Source: Desulfobacter sp.
GTDB lineage: Bacteria > Desulfobacterota > Desulfobacteria > Desulfobacterales > Desulfobacteraceae
Reading direction: 5' to 3'
Length of the DNA stretch: 64,000 nucleotides
Assembly: GCA_028768525.1 (NCBI GenBank)
Contig: CP054837.1
Span: 2,152,001 to 2,216,000 of the forward strand
Position 1 is the first letter of the stretch; each line of letters begins with the position of its first letter. Shown here piece after piece: positions 8,381 through 16,183 of the stretch. The notes beneath the pieces were generated by a model. It was given only the letters and a program-made list of their open reading frames with translations, did not search any database and was not told where the DNA came from. Made by a program: the position numbers and the translations under genes.

Positions 8381-9193
8381 TCAATGATTCAGGAGCCGCC
8401 GGGCCCAGGTACGGACATGGAAGCGGAAAAGCCCGGGCTGTTCCATATGAAGCAGGTGCCCGGCACGGCCCGCCACCACCACATCCCCGTCGGTAAACCG
8501 GGAAGACAGGCGAAGCGCATCCTCATACCCCACAGAGACATCATGGCGGCCCAGAAGCATGAGAGCAGGACCGTCGTAGGCCGATCCCCGGTCAGGATCC
8601 CGGGAAAACTCCGTATCCCTGATCCGGCGCATCAGCCGTTGATCCGCTAAATCCAGGGAGGGATGGATATGGGTGAGATACTGCTCCCAGACCGCCTGGA
8701 TCTGTACGGTGATGAACCCCTCCATGGCGGTCAGCGCCTCAGGGGGGAGGGCCTCTATAAACCCGGGATCCCGCTCACAGCATTTGAACGGCGGCAGGGT
8801 CCGGGCGGACCGGCGGAACCGGATCACGGGGCATAGCAGCATCATCCCCTTTACCCGCCCGGGCATCTGGGCGAGCACTCCCCTGGCAAGATAACCGCCG
8901 TAGGAATACCCGGCAATGGCAAAGGCCCTGTCTGGCCCCAGGCAGCGGTCGATGAACCTGAGGACCATTTCAAGCATATCATCGGAACTGAGGATGTCGG
9001 GATGGGTCTGGGACTGCCCCATGCCGGGCAGGTCGAAATAAATCCGCTCCAGTCCGGGGACATCCGCCAGTACCGACTCCATTCCGGACCTTATGGACCG
9101 GTGATCCACACCGTAACCATGGAGGCAGACCAGGGGGAGACCCTGCCCCAGGGATTCGTGAAAGACGGAAATACCGGCGATTTGTGTATACAT
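8381..9193 (-). CDS. Alpha/beta-fold hydrolase
   Basis: 270 residues with the usual alpha/beta-hydrolase order: oxyanion-hole HGYG near residue 25, FDLPGMGQS, the nucleophile elbow GYSYGG near residue 113, an acid after the LLGRHD strand, and a late His in GRAGHLLHMEQPGLF. There is no signal peptide, so it is cytoplasmic. Family members cleave esters, lactones, thioesters or C-C bonds, and nothing here fixes the substrate. It is the first gene of a short leftward unit followed by the ElaA-type acetyltransferase. The upstream 225 bp is AT-rich and presumably contains its promoter, though I see no clear -35/-10 pair for this strand. Confidence 0.88.
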   Translation of the reverse strand: MYTQIAGISVFHESLGQGLPLVCLHGYGVDHRSIRSGMESVLADVPGLERIYFDLPGMGQSQTHPDILSSDDMLEMVLRFIDRCLGPDRAFAIAGYSYGGYLARGVLAQMPGRVKGMMLLCPVIRFRRSARTLPPFKCCERDPGFIEALPPEALTAMEGFITVQIQAVWEQYLTHIHPSLDLADQRLMRRIRDTEFSRDPDRGSAYDGPALMLLGRHDVSVGYEDALRLSSRFTDGDVVVAGRAGHLLHMEQPGLFRFHVRTWARRLLNH

Positions 9194-9419
9194 ATTAAGG
9201 AATCAGCCCTGTCTGAAAATCATAATATAAAGGTCATTGTTTTCATACCGTTTTATATCTGGTTATCCTGTTCAAGACAAGACCGACTCTTTTTAACTGA
9301 AAAAGGGGAAAACAAACCCAAAAGCACCGGAGCATTATGATTTTTTCATTGCAGAATTGTCATCGTTAGTTATTTTTGGTTATTTTTAGATTTTTTTCAA
9401 TAAATTCAAAACATTTAAG

Positions 9420-9448
9420 TTGACAAAGAATAACCATGACGATAGAAG
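9420..9448 (+). promoter_or_regulatory. Sigma-70-type promoter with no downstream ORF
   Basis: A perfect TTGACA at 9420-9425 is followed after 17 bp by TAGAAG at 9443-9448 (four of six matches to TATAAT). Initiation would fall near 9455. Both flanking genes point left, so this rightward promoter serves neither of them. A strong terminator starts about 70 bp past the predicted start, which makes a short non-coding transcript the natural reading. Confidence 0.55.
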
Positions 9449-9454
9449 GTCACC

Positions 9455-9568
9455 ATTGAGTTTCGGATAATGAAGGATGTTGTTTCTCAAAACAAACCCC
9501 ATCTCCTTGGCAAACATTATCCAGCCGCCTGTCCGTTCCGACCCTAACGGACAGGCGGCGTTTTTTTT
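9455..9568 (+). ncRNA. Candidate small structured RNA, about 114 nt
   Basis: Between a -35/-10 pair and a textbook terminator the sequence folds by eye into nested stems. GGATAATG (9465-9472) pairs perfectly with CATTATCC (9515-9522). Inside it AAGG (9473-9476) can pair with CCTT (9505-9508), and TTGTTT (9480-9485) with AAACAA (9490-9495) across a four-base CTCA loop. CTCCTT at 9503-9508 is complementary to a Shine-Dalgarno sequence, so base pairing with mRNA leaders is a possible mode of action. No ORF with a ribosome site lies in it. The 5' end is an estimate. I do not recognise a known RNA family. Confidence 0.55.
9524..9568 (+). terminator. Strong intrinsic terminator
   Basis: A 14-bp perfect stem (9524-9537 with 9546-9559, GC-rich) with an 8-base loop is followed by G and eight T on the + strand. 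The - strand has no T tract after the stem, so it acts on rightward transcription only. No annotated rightward gene precedes it, which supports the small-RNA reading. Confidence 0.85.
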
Positions 9569-9578
9569 GACGCAGGCC

Positions 9579-10829
9579 TCAGACGAGCTTTCCTTCTTTT
9601 ACCTTAATGATGCCATCCACCAGGACCCATGATACATCCGAGGCCCGTGCCGTATACACCAGGGCGGAATAGGGATCGTACATGGGGGTCATATGGGGTT
9701 TTGACCGGTCGATAATAATGATATCCCCAAGCTTTCCCGGCTCAATGGTGCCGGTGACGAGCCCCAGCCCAAGAACCTGAGCGCCGTTAACGGTGGCCAT
9801 TTTCAGGCAGGTCCGGGCATCCATGACACAGGGATCCAGGGCCGCCACCTTGTGCAGCTTGGCCGCCGTATCCATCTCACCGAAAATATCAAGGTCATTG
9901 TTGGAGGCACACCCGTCCGTGCCCAGGGCCACGGTAATGCCGGCATCCAGCATTCCGGGCACCGGGGCGATCCCCGAAGCCAGCTTCATATTGGACTCCG
10001 GGCAGTGCACGATGCCGCATCCCCGTTCCCGGATGATCTCGATATCCTTTTCATCCACCCATACCGCATGGACCAGCAGGGTCTGTTCATCCAGGATTCC
10101 GAGGCTGTCCAGCCAGGCAACCACGGAGCTGTCCCCAAGCTCCCGGATCAATTCCGGTTCGTTCCGGGTTTCATTGACGTGGATCTGAAGAAGGGCCCCG
10201 TTTTTTCTGGCCGCAGCCTTGGCCGCCGTCAGGGTCCCTGCGGAACAGGTGTAGGGAGAATGGCAGAACAGCGAGGGCGTCAAACGGGGAGAGAGCGCTT
10301 TCACCGCCGCCACATAGGCTTCAGCCGCCCGGATATTCTCCTTGGGATCCGGCACCCCTGGGGCGGGGAAATCAATGATGCCCTGGGCGGCCACCGCCCT
10401 GATCCCGCTGTCGGCCATGGCACGGGCCACATGGACCTCGTGAAAATACCCGTCGCAGCAGGTGGTAATCCCCCCCAGCAGCATCTCCCGGCAGGAATGG
10501 CGGGTCCATTCATATACGGATTCAGGGGTGACCTCTGCCGCCTCCGCCGGAAAAATATGCTCATTCAGCCAGACGTCCAGGGGCAGATCATCGGCCAGTC
10601 CCCGGAACATGGACATGGGGGCGTGGGTGTGGGCATTGACCAGCCCCGGCATGATGATGCCTCCCTGGGCATCAATGATCTGTGCATCCCCGCCCTTGCC
10701 CACGCTCTCAGCCGGTCCGCAGTCAATAATCTTGCTATCCTTAATCCGCACCGCCCCGTTTTCCACCACAGGCAGTCCCTCCGCCATGGTCAGCAGCATA
10801 CCGTTGCATATCAATATCTCTTGTTCCAT
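9579..10829 (-). CDS. Amidohydrolase, MTA/SAH deaminase type
   Basis: 416 residues from the ATG at 10829, chosen because AAGGAG lies eight bases upstream; an in-frame start seven codons earlier lacks such a site. Metal ligands of the amidohydrolase superfamily are visible: NAHTHAPMS (HxH), LLQIHVNET, the LLVHAVWVDE His and the LGTDGCASNN Asp. The pattern is that of the 5-methylthioadenosine/S-adenosylhomocysteine deaminase (MtaD) and TrzN group, which removes an amino or other group from a purine or triazine ring. Such an enzyme could recycle S-adenosylhomocysteine. No iron- or zinc-specific evidence is available, and the substrate is a family inference. Confidence 0.85.
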   Translation of the reverse strand: MEQEILICNGMLLTMAEGLPVVENGAVRIKDSKIIDCGPAESVGKGGDAQIIDAQGGIIMPGLVNAHTHAPMSMFRGLADDLPLDVWLNEHIFPAEAAEVTPESVYEWTRHSCREMLLGGITTCCDGYFHEVHVARAMADSGIRAVAAQGIIDFPAPGVPDPKENIRAAEAYVAAVKALSPRLTPSLFCHSPYTCSAGTLTAAKAAARKNGALLQIHVNETRNEPELIRELGDSSVVAWLDSLGILDEQTLLVHAVWVDEKDIEIIRERGCGIVHCPESNMKLASGIAPVPGMLDAGITVALGTDGCASNNDLDIFGEMDTAAKLHKVAALDPCVMDARTCLKMATVNGAQVLGLGLVTGTIEPGKLGDIIIIDRSKPHMTPMYDPYSALVYTARASDVSWVLVDGIIKVKEGKLV

Positions 10830-10978
10830 ATTCAGCTCCTTTATCATCAAGCAATCCAGTCTCTGGACTATAGCCGCAATTCCAGGGGATGCAAACCGGA
10901 AATTGAATAGACTTTTGATAAACCCCCATGATAAACTGATTCACTTTTAGCCAATGAAAGAAATTCAGGAGAGTGATC

Positions 10979-12079
10979 ATGGCGGAAAAACTGGATATCC
11001 TTATTGTAGGGGCCGGCCCCGGCGGCCTGGCTGCCGGCATCCTGGCCCAAGACGCTGGATTGGCCTACCTCATCATTGAAAAGGGAAGCAACCCCATGCA
11101 GGGGATCATTGATACCTATCCCAAGGGCAAAAAAGTTTATCCAACCATCCCCAAGCGGTATACGGATCCCTTTCCCGTGGATGAGGTCCGGCCGCCCGAT
11201 TCACGGATTCCCGTGGAAGCCTATATCGACCAGGCCCGGGCCGCCGTGCAGGACCGGGGACTGAACATTCAATTCAATGAAGCCTTTATTTCCATGGAGG
11301 GAGAACACCCGGGCTTTCTGGTAAAAACTGAAAAGACCACCTACCTGGCCCAAAATATCATTCTGGCCTTCGGCAGCAACATTCCCAACGATTTGGGGAT
11401 TTACGGGGAAGCAAAAACCGTTGCCCGGAATATCGAAAACGGGGAAGACTACATCGGCATCAACGCCCTGGTCATCGGCGGGGGAAATGCCGCCGCCGAT
11501 GTGGTGGCCTCTCTCTCCCGGATCAAGCGGGAGGCAGATGACGACACCTCGGTCTACTGGGCCCATATCAAGGAAACATTCGAAATCAATAAAGACACAG
11601 CCCGGGACCTGGGGGAAGAAGTGCTGCTGGGCGGCCACATTAAAATTCTCCAGCGGGCAGTGCCCAAAATAGGCGAGGTGGATGCCGACGGGATCGATCG
11701 CCTCTATATCCACCAGACGTCCGGCACGTCCATGGGAAATGACCTCTACCTTTACCAGGGCATGAGTTTTCCCATGAAAAACGTCATTGCCTGTATCGGC
11801 CACCACGGCCCCGCCGCCATTTTCGACGGCCTGGACCTCCAGCAGATCACCTGCACCGGCGCCATCTGCAAAATCGCCAAGGAAGGGGAACGGCTCCTCA
11901 TGCTCTCCCAGTCCCTGGAAACCAGCAGAAAGGGAATATTTGCCATCGGCGGCGCTGTCAGCCCCTCCTACATGGAAATCGATGCCCAGGGGGTAATCAG
12001 GGAAAAACGCCATTCCAACCTGATTTACACTGCGGTTGCCGATGCGAAAACTGTGGTGGACCATCTGACCGCCGACTGA
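10979..12079 (+). CDS. FAD-dependent NAD(P)-binding oxidoreductase
   Basis: 366 residues from the ATG at 10979, with AGGAG seven bases before it; an in-frame GTG two codons earlier is too close to that site. Two dinucleotide-binding folds are clear: ILIVGAGPGGLAAG at the start (FAD) and ALVIGGGNAAADVVASL near residue 160 (NAD(P)H). The ending with GIFAIGGAVSP and a late Asp resembles thioredoxin-reductase-like and YpdA-like flavoproteins, but no redox CxxC is seen, so it is not a thioredoxin reductase itself. Partner and substrate are unknown. It is divergent from the deaminase gene. Confidence 0.85.
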   Translation: MAEKLDILIVGAGPGGLAAGILAQDAGLAYLIIEKGSNPMQGIIDTYPKGKKVYPTIPKRYTDPFPVDEVRPPDSRIPVEAYIDQARAAVQDRGLNIQFNEAFISMEGEHPGFLVKTEKTTYLAQNIILAFGSNIPNDLGIYGEAKTVARNIENGEDYIGINALVIGGGNAAADVVASLSRIKREADDDTSVYWAHIKETFEINKDTARDLGEEVLLGGHIKILQRAVPKIGEVDADGIDRLYIHQTSGTSMGNDLYLYQGMSFPMKNVIACIGHHGPAAIFDGLDLQQITCTGAICKIAKEGERLLMLSQSLETSRKGIFAIGGAVSPSYMEIDAQGVIREKRHSNLIYTAVADAKTVVDHLTAD

Positions 12080-12130
12080 CCCAGGCCCTTTTCCCGCTCT
12101 TGCAATATTGAAAAAGTGAAGGTTTAAAAT

Positions 12131-12195
12131 TTTATCTTGACCATCAAACAATCCTCACATATTATCTTGACAGTCAAACTATTTAGTTTTAATAT
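12131..12195 (+). promoter_or_regulatory. Promoter with tandem TTGACnnTCAA operators before the metal-efflux permease
   Basis: A TTGACA at 12167-12172, a 17-bp spacer and TAATAT at 12190-12195 form a near-consensus sigma-70 promoter. The -35 lies inside the palindrome TTGACAGTCAA (12167-12177). A second copy, TTGACCATCAA, lies at 12137-12147, exactly 30 bp upstream or about three helical turns, with matching TTATC before and AC after. The arrangement suggests a dimeric repressor or sensor binding two sites on one face of DNA. The regulator is not identified and is not encoded next door. Confidence 0.65.
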
Positions 12196-12246
12196 ATGAG
12201 CAAATCTTCAGATGAAGAAAATTATACTTAAGAATTAAGGACACCC

Positions 12247-13359
12247 ATGACCACCATTATCGAAATTCTCAAAGCCTCCTGGTACCTCTACCTGGATGTT
12301 GCCGTTTACATGCTCTTCGGCTTTTTTGTGGCCGGCATCCTCTACGTCTTTTTCAAAGCGGATAGAATCAGGTATTACCTGGGAAAAGGGAAAGTAAAGC
12401 CGGTATTCTTTTCCGCCCTTTTCGGCATTCCCATTCCCCTTTGCTCCTGCGGGGTGGTCCCCGTGGCCACTGGCCTGAAAAAACAGGGGGCCAACTCCGG
12501 GGCAGCCCTCTCCTTTATGATCGCAACCCCTGAATCCGGGGTGGACTCCATTGCCATATCCTGGGCCATGCTGGACCCCGTCATGACCGTGGTCCGTCCG
12601 GTGGCGGCATTTATCACCGCTGTCAGCACCGGTATCGCCCAGAATTTTTTCGGCAGGGAACAACCGGACACCCCCCTATCCAATTCGATCCAGCCGAAAT
12701 CCGGCGGCGGCTGAGGCTGTGCATCCACCACCTGCGGTGCAGGTGAGAATTCTGAAGACAAGCGGTTTTCCGCCCCCCTGGGGCAGCGCCTGGCCGCCGG
12801 ACTCAAATATGCCTACGGAGAACTGCTCACGGACATTGCCAGACCTTTTTTAGTCGGCATCCTCATTGCCGGGGCCATCACCTTTTTCTTTCCCGAAGAC
12901 CTGACCCTCTGGGCCAATGCCCACCCCCTGCTTTCCATGCTGACCATGCTGGCGGCGGGCATTCCCATGTATGTCTGCGCCACCTCCTCCACCCCCATTG
13001 CCGCCGCCCTGATTTTAAAGGGTCTGAATCCCGGCGCAGCCCTGGTTTTTCTCCTGGCAGGCCCTGCCACCAATGCGGCCACCATGACCATCGTCAAAAA
13101 AATATTCAACACACGGGCCCTGGTCATCTACCTGTCCATGATTGCGATCTGCGCCCTGGGCATGGGCTTTATTGTGGACGGCATCTACACCCTGACCGGC
13201 ATCAACCCCCAGGCCGTGGTGGGCCAGTCCGGGGAAATCTTCCCCCAATGGATCCAGGTTTCCGCCGCCGTCATCCTGACCACCCTAATCCTGTATAACC
13301 GATTTGCCCACAGCGCCCACACCCATTGTGATGATCACAAACACGCCCACTCTCATTAG
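12247..13359 (+). CDS. SO_0444/ArsP-type Cu/Zn-efflux permease with in-frame TGA, probable selenoprotein
   Basis: Reading through one TGA (12712-12714, codon 156) gives 370 residues in one frame, the organisation of the SO_0444-type permeases: two membrane halves joined by a Cys-rich linker. The first half has GIPIPLCSCGVVP (CSC at 66-68) and ATPESGVDS; the second has GIPMYVCATSSTPIAA and LAGPATNAATM. The TGA falls in the linker as GGG-U-GCASTTCG, next to two cysteines, with a hairpin of SECIS form right after it. The C terminus is His-rich (HTHCDDHKHAHSH), as expected for metal binding. The protein should export soft metals across the inner membrane. Without readthrough the ORF stops at 155 residues and the second half has no ribosome site, so a pseudogene is the rival reading. 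Confidence 0.8.
12712..12745 (+). promoter_or_regulatory. Candidate bacterial SECIS element
   Basis: After the TGA at 12712-12714, CACCTGC (12729-12735) pairs perfectly with GCAGGTG (12739-12745) around a GGT loop. The loop starts 21 nt after the TGA codon and opens with G. This agrees with the usual bacterial rule of a loop about 16-37 nt downstream with G among its first two bases, read by SelB. Stem length is 7 bp; no further pairing extends it. Confidence 0.7.
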
Positions 13360-13371
13360 CAGGCAATCCCG

Positions 13372-13407
13372 CCCGGTCAGGATGTTCCGTCCCCCCTCCT
13401 GGCCGGG
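13372..13407 (+). terminator. Hairpin after the permease gene
   Basis: CCCGGTCAGGA (13372-13382) pairs with TCCTGGCCGGG (13397-13407), 11 bp with one G-T pair. It is followed by GAATTAA rather than a T run, so it is a weak terminator or an mRNA 3' end stabiliser. Confidence 0.4.
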
Positions 13408-13553
13408 GAATTAACCGAATACAGTGACAATTATAAAAGGCCGGGGTTCAGCAGTCAGGGCCGGGCATTTGGAATCCCCCACCGCCTTTACCCGCCCCGG
13501 GCTTTCATGTATACTGGAACAACACAACCACCCCAATGAAAAGGAGGAGAAAG

Positions 13554-14039
13554 ATGATAACGGCCGAAGACATCATGGAAACCAATATCATCTGCATCAA
13601 CCCGGATACGGAAATCACCCGTGCCGTGGAAATGCTGCTCAACAACCACATAAACGGGGTGCCTGTGGTGGACAGCCACGACGAACTTCTGGGCATCCTC
13701 TGCCAGAGCGACCTGATATTCCAGCAGAAGGAAATGCCCATCCCGCCCATTTTCACCATTCTGGACGGCATCATCCCCCTAAGCTCCTCCAAAAAACTGG
13801 AGGATGAATTCCAGAAGATATCCGCCTCCAAGGTCAAGGATGCCATGGTCACCCGGGTGGTCACGGTAACACCGGACACCCCGGTATCCGAAATCGCCAG
13901 CCTGATGGTGGAAAAGCATTTCCACACCCTGCCTGTGGTGGAAGGCAAAAAACTGGTGGGCATCATCGGAAAGGAAGATATATTGAAAACCATGATAGCA
14001 GGCCCAGACAACGATACCGACGGTGTGAATGAACCCTGA
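13554..14039 (+). CDS. CBS-domain pair protein
   Basis: 161 residues from the ATG at 13554, preceded by AAGGAGGAG; the apparent upstream start simply reads through that ribosome site. Two CBS domains fill it: the first from ITAEDIMETNIICINPD to GILCQSDL, the second from VKDAMVTRVVTVTPD to VGIIGKEDIL. CBS pairs bind adenosine nucleotides and gate enzymes or transporters. Its last codons overlap the start of the MFS transporter by 11 bp, so the two are translationally coupled and the CBS protein may sense energy state for the transporter. Confidence 0.9.
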   Translation: MITAEDIMETNIICINPDTEITRAVEMLLNNHINGVPVVDSHDELLGILCQSDLIFQQKEMPIPPIFTILDGIIPLSSSKKLEDEFQKISASKVKDAMVTRVVTVTPDTPVSEIASLMVEKHFHTLPVVEGKKLVGIIGKEDILKTMIAGPDNDTDGVNEP

Positions 14040-15411
14040 GACACCAAGGCCCCTGAACCGGCCGTCACCCTTTTCCATCCCCAATATCAGGCGGTATATC
14101 GCCTTCAAGGTATTGTTCAACTCCAGGTTCTACTACCCGGTCTTTACCATATTGTTCCTGGACTTCGGACTCACCGTGGCCCAGTTTTCCATTCTCAATG
14201 CCGTCTGGGCCGCCACCATAGTCCTGGCCGAAGTGCCCTCCGGCGCCCTGGCCGACACCATCGGCAGGAAACGGCTGCTTGTCTTCGCCACCCTGACCAT
14301 GGTCCTGGAGGTGGGGCTCATCGCCTTTGTGCCCACGGAGAATACAACACTGGTCTTCTGGATTTTCCTGATCAACCGCATCCTCAGCGGCCTGGCCGAG
14401 GCGGCAGCCTCGGGCGCCGACGAAGCCCTGGCCTACGATGCACTGAAAAAATACGGAGATCCCAACGAGTGGGGACGGGTCCTTGAACTGCTCACCCGAT
14501 GGCAGTCCATGGGCTTTATCATTGCCATGACAACCGGCGCCGTCATCTACGACGCCTCCCTCATGACCTCTCTTGCCGATTTTTTCGGTCTTTCCCTCTC
14601 CCTTACCCAGGAAACCTGTATGAGATTTCCCCTATACGGCACCCTGTTGCTTGCCCTGGGCGCCTGTGCGGCAACCGCCGGCATGGAGGATATTTCCGGG
14701 GAGGCGCAAGAAGGCCCGCACGGCAAGGACCGGCAGCCGCCGGACCTCATCAGGGCCTTCGCCCTGACCTTTAAAGCCGGTCGCTGGATCCTGGCCACCC
14801 CCTTTGTCCTGGGCGTCATCCTCTTCGGCATGCTCTTTGACAGCAGCATCCGCATGGTCATCACCCTGTCCAGTCAGTACTACCGGATGATCCTTTTGCC
14901 CGAATCCATCTTCGGCATCATCGGCGCCGTGGTGGCCATGCTGGGTTTTTTCATCCCGTCACTGGCCAGGAAGCTGGCCGAAAACAGGCCGCCGGAATGG
15001 GGGCTCTATCTCACCGCCGGTCTGGCAACCACCGGCCTGGTATCCATGAACTTTTTCTGGCCCTGGCTGGGCATGATTCCGGCGCTGGTCACTTATAGTG
15101 CCATGTATTTCAACGGATTTTTTGTCAGTTTCTACACCAACCGTGAAACCCCTTCGGCCCAGCGGGCAACGGTTCTCAGTTTCAAAGGCCTGTCCTACAA
15201 CCTGGCCTATGGACTCTACGGCACGGCCTACGCCCTGGTGCTCAAACTCCAGCGCCAGGGACTGGATACCGATCTCACCGGCCAGGCCCTGGACAATCTG
15301 GTTTTCAAAGAAAGCTTTTTCATTTTCCCCACCCTGTTCGCCGTCGGCTTCATCTGCCTGGCCCTGACTGCAAAATCAAGGCTGCTGAAAAAAAGAACAG
15401 CAAAAAAATAA
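14029..15411 (+). CDS. MFS transporter
   Basis: 460 residues with about 12 hydrophobic segments. The first loop, PSGALADTIGRKRLLV, is the major facilitator signature between helices 2 and 3. The insert with hydrophilic EEAQEGPHGKDRQ-like residues near position 225-240 separates the two six-helix bundles. Substrate is not predictable. Start is the ATG inside the end of the CBS gene, an 11-bp overlap, which shows coupling. The Lys-rich C terminus is cytoplasmic. A likely new promoter for the cold-shock gene begins about 75 bp after the stop. Confidence 0.88.
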   Translation: MNPETPRPLNRPSPFSIPNIRRYIAFKVLFNSRFYYPVFTILFLDFGLTVAQFSILNAVWAATIVLAEVPSGALADTIGRKRLLVFATLTMVLEVGLIAFVPTENTTLVFWIFLINRILSGLAEAAASGADEALAYDALKKYGDPNEWGRVLELLTRWQSMGFIIAMTTGAVIYDASLMTSLADFFGLSLSLTQETCMRFPLYGTLLLALGACAATAGMEDISGEAQEGPHGKDRQPPDLIRAFALTFKAGRWILATPFVLGVILFGMLFDSSIRMVITLSSQYYRMILLPESIFGIIGAVVAMLGFFIPSLARKLAENRPPEWGLYLTAGLATTGLVSMNFFWPWLGMIPALVTYSAMYFNGFFVSFYTNRETPSAQRATVLSFKGLSYNLAYGLYGTAYALVLKLQRQGLDTDLTGQALDNLVFKESFFIFPTLFAVGFICLALTAKSRLLKKRTAKK

Positions 15412-15484
15412 ATACAGGTTCAGCCATCTATATCATTTGTCATTGGCACCGAACCTCAATCCCCAAAAAAAATTAACAAAACAC

Positions 15485-15512
15485 TTGACTTCTTCCAAGA
15501 TACCTGTATGAT
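15485..15512 (+). promoter_or_regulatory. Promoter of the cold-shock gene with long leader
   Basis: TTGACT (15485-15490) and TATGAT (15507-15512) with 16 bp between are each one base from consensus. Initiation near 15519 leaves an untranslated leader of about 118 nt, a common trait of cold-shock mRNAs whose leaders fold differently at low temperature. The leader ends in an A/T-rich stretch and a GGAG ribosome site. Confidence 0.65.
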
Positions 15513-15636
15513 AGATAGAATTGCGTAAGAAAGCGCATGTGTTTCTTCTTAAGGTGTACATCCCAATTGTCTAATGTGATTTGCCCCCCAAAGTTCGAAG
15601 CAAAATTTTTATTTTTTTATTTAGGAGAGTGCCGAC

Positions 15637-15840
15637 ATGGCAAATGGTATCGTAAAATGGTTTAACGACACAAAAGGTTTTGGATTTATTGAGCAGGAAG
15701 ACGGCGGAAAAGACGTATTCGTTCATCATTCCGGCATTAACGCCACAGGTTTTAAATCCCTGAACGAAGGTGACCGCGTCACATTTGACATTGAAGAAGG
15801 CCAGAAAGGGCCTGCCGCAACCAACGTGACCGTAATTTAG
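15637..15840 (+). CDS. Cold-shock domain protein, CspA family
   Basis: 67 residues, the exact size of the family. It has RNP1 (KGFGFIEQ) and RNP2 (DVFVHHS) nucleic-acid-binding motifs and starts GIVKWFNDTKG. It binds single-stranded RNA and DNA and keeps mRNA unfolded. It is a single-gene unit with its own promoter, about 118-nt leader and strong terminator, so expression is probably regulated through the leader. Confidence 0.97.
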   Translation: MANGIVKWFNDTKGFGFIEQEDGGKDVFVHHSGINATGFKSLNEGDRVTFDIEEGQKGPAATNVTVI

Positions 15841-15867
15841 CCCATCGGCTGTACAAGTTTATAAGAA

Positions 15868-15899
15868 AGCCCCTGGACATCCAGTCCAGGGGCTTTTTT
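15868..15899 (+). terminator. Intrinsic terminator of the cold-shock gene
   Basis: AGCCCCTGGAC (15868-15878) pairs perfectly with GTCCAGGGGCT (15884-15894), loop ATCCA, then a run of T. It begins 27 bp after the stop codon. Confidence 0.92.
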
Positions 15900-16183
15900 G
15901 CGTCTTTCCCTTCCTTTCCGTCCCACCCGCCACAGTTTTACTTGTTGAATTCAAAAAATACCCATAAGATGGTGGTTTTAAACTGAACCCCATCAACCTG
16001 TTTTGTGCCAAGGAGCAATCGGGATGTTTCAGCCAATTGATCTGAACTGAAAGAAATTCGGCACCGCCCTGTAAAATGCCCCCTAACGGCATTGCTGTAA
16101 CTGACAATTCGCTGCACCCCGTCAGAGAGGCACAAAAAACCCTGAAGGCGGAAACCGGATCCGGTTAATTGAGAGGAATGCAA
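15900..16183. other. Intergenic stretch before the CoA-transferase genes
   Basis: About 280 bp between the cold-shock terminator and the glutaconate CoA-transferase operon. Leftward frames here have no ribosome site or recognisable protein. I see no clear promoter or long repeat; the promoter of the downstream operon must lie here but is not of obvious consensus form. Confidence 0.5.

Noticed and set aside
9002..9340. Rightward 112-codon frame near the hydrolase start
   Set aside because: It is mostly antisense of the alpha/beta hydrolase and has no ribosome site.
12247..12714. Truncated 155-residue permease or pseudogene
   Set aside because: The downstream half continues in the same frame, both halves retain all family motifs, and a SECIS-like hairpin follows the TGA at the right distance. 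One stop without any other damage favours readthrough.
15859..16107. Leftward 82-codon frame after the cold-shock gene
   Set aside because: No ribosome site or recognisable protein; it overlaps the terminator.
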